From UBA4719 sp038249115 (GTDB lineage: Bacteria; Actinomycetota; Actinomycetes; Actinomycetales; Dermatophilaceae), in the NCBI GenBank assembly GCA_038249115.1, contig JBBRWQ010000035.1, forward strand, positions 1 through 29,621: a stretch of 29,621 nucleotides of DNA, read 5' to 3'. How positions within the stretch are numbered: the first letter of the stretch is position 1; the number at the start of each line of letters is the position of its first letter. The translations under genes and the position numbers were made by a program. Under the pieces are notes generated by a model. It was not told the DNA's origin. It saw only the letters and a list, made by a program, of their open reading frames with translations, and did not search any database. This document shows positions 9,134-15,618 of the stretch, in pieces.

Positions 9134-9382
9134 TCACACCTTCAGGGGCACCTCGTGGATCTCGTCGTACGGGTGGCCGGCCTTGGTGTGAATGCGCTGA
9201 ACGGCCTCGGCCGAGGCTGCCTCGGACAGACAGTAGACGACACCACTTTCGGGGTCAGCCCACGCCTGCTTGAAGTCGACGCCTTCCTCATCCTGAATGG
9301 CGAGATCGGCGTTGTGAGCCTCGAGCAAGCCGTCGGCGGTGATGCCGACCATTCCTCGGTGGACGTCCATGAACTCGGGCAT
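9134..9382 (-). CDS. DUF4242 family protein (SCO4226 nickel-binding-like)
   Basis: An 82-residue ferredoxin-like alpha/beta barrel protein. The start MPEFMDVHRGM, the central YCLSEAAS and AVQRIHTKAGHPYDEIHEV are characteristic of DUF4242, whose member SCO4226 from Streptomyces binds nickel. A His in the first strand (MDVHRG) and the cluster H65/H70/H76 could supply metal ligands. ATG at 9382 is preceded by GGAGGA six bases away. It has no signal peptide or membrane segment. Transcribed toward the DUF1918/DUF1876 gene with 128 bases between, so the two may share a transcript. The role is not known beyond metal binding in the family. Confidence 0.85.
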   Translation of the reverse strand: MPEFMDVHRGMVGITADGLLEAHNADLAIQDEEGVDFKQAWADPESGVVYCLSEAASAEAVQRIHTKAGHPYDEIHEVPLKV

Positions 9383-9638
9383 AGGTGATCCTCCTTGACC
9401 AGGTTGTGGGTCAATCAGGCTATGCCGGGCGCGTGGCAGTGAGATCCCACAAAGTGCGTGGTCAGGACGGACTCGCCCCAGCCGAGCCGCCCAGAGCGTC
9501 AGTGTGCCCACGAGCGTCAGTGTGACCAAGATCAACCCTGGTCCCCTGTTCATTGGTCATTTCACCTGCTAAAGACCAGATACCCTTAGATAGGGCAGAT
9601 GCCCACCGCCACGACGATTGAAAGAAGAGCGATTTATC

Positions 9639-9770
9639 GTGTTGTCCAACATGTTTCCGACCATTGCCGGGCAAATTGCGCGCGCGCGAGTCCGCGAGAT
9701 CGAATACAAGAGCCGACGCCTGATTGACGTGATCGAGCCAGCCCCACGACCGATCCGCGACCAGACGTAA
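9639..9770 (+). CDS. Small basic candidate protein (43 residues)
   Basis: An uninterrupted reading frame from GTG 9639 to TAA 9770 gives a 43-residue protein rich in Arg (MLSNMFPTIAGQIARARVRE at its start), ending PRPIRDQT. A purine-rich AAAGAAGAG sits 10 bases upstream, and the preceding 100 bases are AT-rich like a promoter (including ACCCTTAGATAGG). A clean hairpin follows 15 bases after the stop. Start, spacing and terminator together argue for a real small gene. I do not recognise the family. It occupies the only gap between the DUF4242 gene and treZ and is on the opposite strand to both. Confidence 0.5.
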   Translation: MLSNMFPTIAGQIARARVREIEYKSRRLIDVIEPAPRPIRDQT

Positions 9771-9784
9771 CCGTCACCGCCCCG

Positions 9785-9816
9785 AGGCCAGAGCCCGCGC
9801 GTTGGCTCTGGCCTTC
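9785..9816 (+). terminator. Hairpin terminator between the small ORF and treZ
   Basis: A perfect 11-bp inverted repeat (9785-9795 with 9804-9814, 8-base loop) is followed by TTCTG. It lies after the small plus-strand ORF and before the 3' end of treZ, so it can serve convergent transcripts. Confidence 0.7.
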
Positions 9817-9902
9817 TGCGTCCCCCCACGCTGCTTCCCCAATGCTGCCGCCGCCGCTCGGCCAGTCCCTGAGGCCCAGAGCGGCGCGACGTTGCCAGGC
9901 TG

Positions 9903-11660
9903 TCAGGCGTCCGAGCTTGCCACGCGGACGACGGCGACCGACTCCGAAGGCAGTTCCGGCGGGGAGATCTCCAGGATGCCGTCCCACGACGTCAGCAACA
10001 CCGACACGACGTCGGTATCCAGCGGCACGACCTGCGCTCCGGAGGCGAGGTTGCAGATCACCCGCAGCGACCCGCGCGTGACCACAACCCAGCGGTCCAC
10101 GGCGTCGTAGGTCACCGATACCCGGTCGAGCCGCGGGTCCGACAGGTAGGGCTCGGCCCGGCGCAGGTCCAAAAGAGAGCGGTACCAGGACAACATGCTC
10201 ACGTGCCGCGGTGTCGACAGCTCGGCCCAGTCCAGGGTCGACACCGCCACTGTCGACGGGTCCTGAGGGTCGGGGATGTCGTCCTCCACCCAGCCGTGGC
10301 TGGCGAACTCACGGCGCCGACCCATCCGGATCGCCTCGGCGAGGTCCGGCTCCTCATGGGAGGTGAAGTACTGCCACGGAGTGGAGGCCGCCCACTCCTC
10401 ACCCATGAACAACAGTGGTGTGAAGGGTGAGGTCAGCACGAGCGCGGCCGCCACCCGGGCCAGCCCGGGGGAGACGAGTCCCGAAAGCCGTTCGCCCACC
10501 GCGCGGTTACCGACCTGGTCGTGGGTCTGCGTGTAGCCGAGGAAACGCCAGCCCTGAATCCGGGCACGGTCGACAGGGGTGCCCCAGTCTGTTTCCCGGA
10601 AGGACGAGTAGGTCCCGGCGTGGAAGAAGGCACCGGTCAGCGTCCGTTGGAGGGCGGCATAGGGGTCCGCGGCGAAGTCCCCGTAGTAGCCCTGGCCTTC
10701 TCCGGTGAGCAGGGCGTGGACCGCGTGGTGGAAGTCATCGTTCCACTGCGCCGTCATGCCGTATCCCCCCGACTCTACGGGCGTAATGGTCAGCGGCTGG
10801 TTGAGATCCGACTCCGCGATCAGCGTCAGCGGCCGGCGCACCTCACAGGAGAGGGCGTCGACCGTGCGCGACAGCTCGGTCAACAGGTGCACCGGGGAGT
10901 CGTCGGCCAGGGCATGTACGGCATCGAGGCGCAGAGCGTCGACGTGGTAGTCGCGCAGCCACATCACTGCGTTGTCGACGATCCAGCGCCGCGCCTCGAA
11001 GGCACCCTCGTCGTCGAGGTTGGCGCCCCACCCCCACGGCGTCTGGTGTTTGTCGCTGAAGTACGGCCCGAACCGCGGCAGGTAGTTGCCGGACGGCCCG
11101 AGGTGGTTGTAGACGACGTCCAGGCAGACGCCCAGGCCCCGGGCATGACAGGAATCGACGAACCGCTTGAGCGCGTCGGGGCCGCCGTACGGCTCGTGCA
11201 CGGCATAGGGGTGGACCCCGTCGTAGCCCCAGCCGTGTCGGCCCGGGAACGCAGCCACTGGCATCAGCTCGACCATGTCCACCCCCAACGAGACCAGGTG
11301 ATCGAGTCGCTCCACGGCTGAGTCAAGAGTCCCCTCGGGCGTGAACGTGCCGATGTGCAGCTCGTAGAACACCGAACCCTGCAGCACGACCCCGCGCCAG
11401 CTGCCGTCGGACCAGTCAAACCTTTCCTGGTCATAGACCCGGGAGGTGCCGTGGACGCCATACGGCTGCCATTGCGAGCGCGGGTCGGGCAGTGCAGTGG
11501 TGTCCCCGTCGAGGACAAAGGCGTAGTCGGTGCCATGCACGGCGGACGGTGCGACGGCACGCCACCACCCGCCCTCACCAGCCACGAGGGGCACCGTCGC
11601 CCCGTCGAGCAACGCGGTCACCGACCGAGCCGCCGGGGCCCACACCTGCAGGAGCGTCAC
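9903..11660 (-). CDS. treZ: Maltooligosyltrehalose trehalohydrolase
   Basis: A 585-residue GH13 enzyme that cleaves trehalose from the end of maltooligosyltrehalose made by TreY. The N-terminal CBM48-like domain (LLQVWAPAARSVTALL) precedes the barrel with VELMPVAAFPGRHGWGYDG. The catalytic triad is readable: Asp246 in LRLDAVH (nucleophile), Glu283 in LIAESDLN (acid/base) and Asp381 in TQTHDQVGN (transition-state stabiliser). The GTG start at 11660 overlaps the treY stop as GTGA, indicating translational coupling; an upstream in-frame ATG at 11780 would add 40 non-homologous residues inside treY and is rejected. Length is normal. Confidence 0.95.
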   Translation of the reverse strand: MTLLQVWAPAARSVTALLDGATVPLVAGEGGWWRAVAPSAVHGTDYAFVLDGDTTALPDPRSQWQPYGVHGTSRVYDQERFDWSDGSWRGVVLQGSVFYELHIGTFTPEGTLDSAVERLDHLVSLGVDMVELMPVAAFPGRHGWGYDGVHPYAVHEPYGGPDALKRFVDSCHARGLGVCLDVVYNHLGPSGNYLPRFGPYFSDKHQTPWGWGANLDDEGAFEARRWIVDNAVMWLRDYHVDALRLDAVHALADDSPVHLLTELSRTVDALSCEVRRPLTLIAESDLNQPLTITPVESGGYGMTAQWNDDFHHAVHALLTGEGQGYYGDFAADPYAALQRTLTGAFFHAGTYSSFRETDWGTPVDRARIQGWRFLGYTQTHDQVGNRAVGERLSGLVSPGLARVAAALVLTSPFTPLLFMGEEWAASTPWQYFTSHEEPDLAEAIRMGRRREFASHGWVEDDIPDPQDPSTVAVSTLDWAELSTPRHVSMLSWYRSLLDLRRAEPYLSDPRLDRVSVTYDAVDRWVVVTRGSLRVICNLASGAQVVPLDTDVVSVLLTSWDGILEISPPELPSESVAVVRVASSDA

Positions 11661-14074
11661 GTCGACAGAACCAACCCTTCCTGGTCCGCGCGGACCAGCA
11701 GAGCCACTGGTAGCTCGCCGAGGAGGTCGCTGATCCTGCTTCGACCTTCGTATGTCGAGCCGGTGAGCAGGTCCTGCCACTCACCCTCAGGCAACGCCAC
11801 AGTGTCGTCGCCCGCCCCGCCCAGCCCCAGAGACAGCCGGGCGGCCACGGCCACGACTTCTCCGGAGCGCACGAATGCCACGGTATGCGGCGAGGTGCAG
11901 GGCAGCGGCTGGTACGTCGAGCCGGCGCCGAACCACTCGGGGTGTGCCTGGCGTAGCCGCAGGGAGCACGAGACGACGAGCAGCTTCTCGTCGTCGAGGT
12001 CGCGGGGTGCCTCGCCGGCATCGAGCCGGGCCAGCCGGTCACGTCTTGCCCCGTAGTCGACCGGGCGGCGGTTGTCGGGGTCGACCAGTGACAGGTCGGT
12101 GAGGTCGCATCCCTGGTAGATGTCTGGCACCCCGGGGATGGTGTGGGCCAGGAGCTTCTGCGCCAGCACGTTCGACCGCCACGCGGGTGCAAGCCGGTTG
12201 ACGAAGCTCGCGACGCCGGTGGTGATGCCGGGGTCGTCCAGCACCGCGTGCACGAAGACGCGCACCGCCTCGTCATACTTCTGGTCCGGCTCGGTCCAGG
12301 TCGTGCGGAGCTTGGCCTCGCGGGTTGCCTTCTCCATGTACGCGGTGAGGCGCTCTTCGTTGATCGGCCAGGTGCCGACGAGGGTCTGCCAGATGAGGTA
12401 CTCGGCGTTGGCGTCCAACGCCGGCGGCCGCACTGCTGCGGTGGCCTCACTCCACGCCATGACCTGGTGAGCCCACTCCTGCGGGAGCTCGGAGAGGACG
12501 GCCAGACGTGCCCGAACATCCTCGCTGCGTTTGGTGTCGTGGGTCGACAGCGTGGTCATCGAGTCCGGCCACGTGGCGAGCCGGCGGCCGCACCAGGTGT
12601 GCATCTCGTCGATCGTGACCCCGAGGCGCGCGGGATTCCCGCCGACCTCGTTGAGACAGGCGAACCGCACCCAGCGGTAGAAGGCTGTGTCCTCGACCCC
12701 CTTGGCCATGACCGGGCCGCAGGTCTGCTGGAAGCGCACCATGAACTCGTCCCGGTGCTCGCCGCGGCCGTGGGCACCGAGAGCAAGCTCGACGACGAGG
12801 CCGAGGGTGTCCTGACGATCCTCGGTCAGACCCTCGGAGGCTACTGCCGCTGCTGCCCGCACGATCCGTTGCGACTCGTCGGGCGCCGGCTCGCCGGGGA
12901 CGACGTATGCGCGGTACACCGGCATAGCGACGAGCAGCTCGACGATGGCATCATGCAGGCCTTGGCGGGTGTGGTCTCGCAGGGCGAGGTGGTTGTGGCA
13001 GATCGTTGCTGCGACCTCGACAAGTCGGACGACTTCGGCCTGGAGCCCGTGTTCGATGATGAACCGCTTGGCCTCGTCGACGACGACCTCGAAGTCGGCA
13101 GGCTCGCCGGTCAGGTCGCAGTAAAAATCGGTGAGCGGGGGCTCCGACGCAGGGTCGAGCAGGACGCCACCGACCTGCAACAGTGCTTCATAGCCGGTCG
13201 TGCCCGCGCAGGGCCAGTCGGCGGGAAGCTCCTCGTCACCCTCAAGAACCTTCTCGACCACGACCCACGTGCCCGAGGCCGCTCTCAGGCGTGCAAGGTA
13301 GCCGCGCGGATCGGCGAGACCGTCGGGATGGTCGATTCGCAGGCCGTGAACCCGGCCTTCGGCCACGAGCCCCAGCAGCACTGCGTGGGTTTCGTTGAAT
13401 ACCTGCTCGTCCTCGACGCGCACCCCGACGAGCGTGTCGACGTCGAAGAATCGCCGGTAGTTCAGCTCCTCGTCGCCGACCCGCCAGTGCGCGAGTCGGT
13501 AGAACTGACGGTCCAGCAGCTCGGGTAGCGGCAGGTCCAGCGTGCCTGGCCGAACAGGGAAGACGTGGTCGAAATACCGCAGCACCGGCTCGTCACCGCT
13601 ATGGTCCAGCGTGATCTCGCCGTCAGCGACCACCTCGCCGATCCGCCGCCCGAGAATCGGCATGAGCACCGACCTCTCCTGCGCGGCCCAGTCGACGTCG
13701 AACCACCGGGCATACGGCGATGCAGGGCCGGAGCGCAGCACCGACCAGAGCGCCGCGTTGAGAGAGATCGGTGTCGGCACTGCCATGTGGTTGGGCACGA
13801 CGTCGACCACGATGCCCATACCCAACCCGGAGGCGACGTCTGATAGCCGTTCGAAACCCGCGGCTCCGCCCAGGTCATCGTTGAGGTGCGAATGGTCGAC
13901 CACGTCGTAGCCGTGCGTCGAGCCCGGGGCGGCCTGCAGCACGGGGGAGAGGTAGACGTGCGAGACACCGAGGGCGTGGAGGTAGGGCAGCACAGCCGCG
14001 GCGTCGTCGAAGTCGAACTCCGGGCGCAGCTGGAGGCGGTACGTCGCGGTCGGTGGTCGGCGGCGGTCGGTCAT
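11657..14074 (-). CDS. treY: Maltooligosyltrehalose synthase
   Basis: An 805-residue GH13 enzyme that isomerises the reducing-end linkage of maltodextrins to an alpha,alpha-1,1 bond, forming maltooligosyltrehalose. The family hallmarks are in order: N-terminal TATYRLQLRPEFDFDDA, HGYDVVDHSHLNDDLGG, nucleophile Asp248 in LRIDHPDG, acid Glu274 in VVVEKVLEGDEELP, and Asp513 in STHDTKRSED. A late AHTIPGVPDIYQGCD segment is also typical. With treZ it makes trehalose from glycogen or maltodextrin in the cytoplasm. The usual partner treX (debranching enzyme) is not in the window. The ATG at 14074 overlaps the stop of a 31-codon upstream ORF (ATGA). Confidence 0.96.
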   Translation of the reverse strand: MTDRRRPPTATYRLQLRPEFDFDDAAAVLPYLHALGVSHVYLSPVLQAAPGSTHGYDVVDHSHLNDDLGGAAGFERLSDVASGLGMGIVVDVVPNHMAVPTPISLNAALWSVLRSGPASPYARWFDVDWAAQERSVLMPILGRRIGEVVADGEITLDHSGDEPVLRYFDHVFPVRPGTLDLPLPELLDRQFYRLAHWRVGDEELNYRRFFDVDTLVGVRVEDEQVFNETHAVLLGLVAEGRVHGLRIDHPDGLADPRGYLARLRAASGTWVVVEKVLEGDEELPADWPCAGTTGYEALLQVGGVLLDPASEPPLTDFYCDLTGEPADFEVVVDEAKRFIIEHGLQAEVVRLVEVAATICHNHLALRDHTRQGLHDAIVELLVAMPVYRAYVVPGEPAPDESQRIVRAAAAVASEGLTEDRQDTLGLVVELALGAHGRGEHRDEFMVRFQQTCGPVMAKGVEDTAFYRWVRFACLNEVGGNPARLGVTIDEMHTWCGRRLATWPDSMTTLSTHDTKRSEDVRARLAVLSELPQEWAHQVMAWSEATAAVRPPALDANAEYLIWQTLVGTWPINEERLTAYMEKATREAKLRTTWTEPDQKYDEAVRVFVHAVLDDPGITTGVASFVNRLAPAWRSNVLAQKLLAHTIPGVPDIYQGCDLTDLSLVDPDNRRPVDYGARRDRLARLDAGEAPRDLDDEKLLVVSCSLRLRQAHPEWFGAGSTYQPLPCTSPHTVAFVRSGEVVAVAARLSLGLGGAGDDTVALPEGEWQDLLTGSTYEGRSRISDLLGELPVALLVRADQEGLVLST

Positions 14075-14166
14075 GAGCTCTCAGTGGCGCGTGGCAGGTC
14101 GAGGCTCAGTGCGAACAGGTTCAGTGCGAACAGATGGGACTGGCGGTGACCAAGCAGGGCGGACAT
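14071..14166 (-). CDS. Short leader-like ORF overlapping the treY start
   Basis: From ATG 14166 the minus strand encodes 31 residues (MSALLGHRQSHLFALNLFAL, then SLDLPRATESS), and its TGA overlaps the treY ATG as ATGA. A TAGGG lies about 8 bases upstream of the ORF start. This layout fits a leader peptide that couples translation into treY. It could equally be the last codons of a lost upstream gene such as treX, but no treX motif is visible. The Leu-rich middle arises from a 13-base direct repeat. Confidence 0.4.
   Translation of the reverse strand: MSALLGHRQSHLFALNLFALSLDLPRATESS
14106..14133. repeat. 13-bp direct repeat with 15-bp period
   Basis: TCAGTGCGAACAG occurs at 14106-14118 and again at 14121-14133. 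The period is a multiple of three, so on the minus strand it encodes a duplicated Phe-Ala-Leu-x-Leu block inside the short ORF before treY. Confidence 0.9.
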
Positions 14167-14198
14167 GCGCTCAACCCTAGGACGCGCACCAGACACCT

Positions 14199-14233
14199 GG
14201 CCCGCTGACCGCATCACTGCGGGTCAGCGGGCC
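14199..14233 (-). terminator. Hairpin overlapping the stop of the CBS-domain gene
   Basis: A perfect 12-bp GC-rich inverted repeat (14199-14210 with 14222-14233, 11-base loop) spans the stop codon of the CNNM/CBS gene. It lacks a T-run on the minus strand, so it may attenuate rather than fully stop transcription into treYZ. Confidence 0.5.
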
Positions 14234-15521
14234 GTAGGTCGCCAGGCCTGCCAGTGCTCGGCCGCAGCCGCACCTGTGTCACCGCATGGTGGGCGACTGC
14301 GAGCACCTCGATGGTCCAGCCCTCGAGCTCGACGATGTCTCCGGGAATCGTGGGTATCCGGCCCAGGTGTTCCAACACGATTCCCGCGACGGTCGCGTAG
14401 TCCCCGGGCCTGGTGATCTCGACCTGCACGCCCAGGTCGACCAGGTCATGGATCGGGAAGGTGCCTGGCAGTATCAGGGAGCCGTCTGCAGCCGGGGCGA
14501 TGCCGATGACGTCGGTGTCGGTTTCGTCGTAGATCTCTCCGACGATCTCCTCGAGAAGGTCCTCGAGGGTGACAATGCCGTCAACGGATCCGTGCTCGTC
14601 TATCACGATTGCCATCTGCTGGTGTTCGACTCTGAACTGGTGGAGCGCGTCCGAGATGCGGGCGGTGTCCGGCAGCACCATGGCAGGGGTGGCCACGTTC
14701 TCCACCCGATCGTCGTCACCGGAGATGAGCGAAGCCCAGTGCACGACACCCACGACGTCGTCAAGGTGGTTGCTCCGTGTGACCGGGGCCCTGGAGTGAC
14801 CCGCATCGGCCATCGAGATGCGGGCCTCACCGACTGTTACCTCGCCCCGCAAGAAGAACACGGAGCCCCGCGGCACAAGTACCTCTCGTAGCATCCGCTT
14901 CTGGAGCTCGAGTGCACCGCTGATGATCTCCCGTTGATCTGGGTTAAGGCTCGCGTGACTGGTGACGAGGTCGCGCAGCTCCTGCTGGGTCAGCTCTTCG
15001 GCCGGCGCGTCCAGTCGTCCGCCGAGCAGTCGCACCATGAGGTTGGTCGAGGCGCCCAGAAGCGCCACCGCCGGTCGGGAGAACGAGGAGAGCAGGTCCA
15101 GCGGCTTGGCTGCCCTCAGCGCCCAGGGAAGCGCCTTCTGCATCGCGAGGCGCTTGGGGGCCAGCTCGCCCAGGACGAGGATGAAGAACGTCAAGACAAG
15201 CGTCACGCCGGCGACCGCGACGGGCTCAGCAGCGGAACCGAGAACGCCCAACCTCGGGACCAGGGGCTCGGCCAGGGAGACGGCAGCGGTGGCCGAGGCA
15301 AGGAAACCGGCCAACGTGATCCCGATCTGGATCGTTGCGAGATAACGGTTGGGGTCGCGAGCAAGCCGCACCAGGCGCATCGAGCGCTGGCCGCCTTCAC
15401 GCTCCAGCGCCGTGAGCTGGCCTCCTCGCAGCGAGATCAGTGCCATCTCGCTACCCGCGAAGACGGCGTTGAGAAGCATGAGGAGACCAATAAGGGCTAT
15501 GTCGAACCAGTAGCCGGACAT
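14214..15521 (-). CDS. CNNM/HlyC-CorC family membrane protein with CBS pair
   Basis: A 435-residue protein of the 'hemolysin C/CorC/TlyC' group, implicated in magnesium and cobalt homeostasis. Residues about 1-190 form the DUF21/CNNM membrane domain (LIGLLMLLNAVFAGSEMALI; later VTLVLTFFILVLGELAPKRL with the conserved GELAPKR segment). Residues about 205-330 hold two CBS motifs, the second around MAIVIDEHGSVDGIVTLEDL, with EEIVGEIYDETD after it. The C-terminal CorC_HlyC domain runs to the end (PGDYATVAGIVLEHLGRIP). 'Hemolysin' in older annotations is not a supported activity. It lies 97 bases downstream of the P-type ATPase on the same strand, so the two ion-handling genes may be cotranscribed. 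Confidence 0.92.
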   Translation of the reverse strand: MSGYWFDIALIGLLMLLNAVFAGSEMALISLRGGQLTALEREGGQRSMRLVRLARDPNRYLATIQIGITLAGFLASATAAVSLAEPLVPRLGVLGSAAEPVAVAGVTLVLTFFILVLGELAPKRLAMQKALPWALRAAKPLDLLSSFSRPAVALLGASTNLMVRLLGGRLDAPAEELTQQELRDLVTSHASLNPDQREIISGALELQKRMLREVLVPRGSVFFLRGEVTVGEARISMADAGHSRAPVTRSNHLDDVVGVVHWASLISGDDDRVENVATPAMVLPDTARISDALHQFRVEHQQMAIVIDEHGSVDGIVTLEDLLEEIVGEIYDETDTDVIGIAPAADGSLILPGTFPIHDLVDLGVQVEITRPGDYATVAGIVLEHLGRIPTIPGDIVELEGWTIEVLAVAHHAVTQVRLRPSTGRPGDLRPADPQ

Positions 15522-15618
15522 CCGATGTCACCATCCTTGTGGTGGGGCTGAGCCGGGCGTTTCTCGGTGAGCGAAAGTCGTCTCAGCGGACCTGACCTTG
15601 CCCCCGCGTCGATATGGG

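Noticed and set aside
12143..13528. 461-codon plus-strand ORF opposite treY
   Set aside because: It lies wholly antisense to treY, whose catalytic residues are intact; this is an expected shadow frame at high GC.
14071..14170. 3' remnant of treX before treY
   Set aside because: The short ORF ends shortly before treY as treX would, but its residues show no debranching-enzyme signature.
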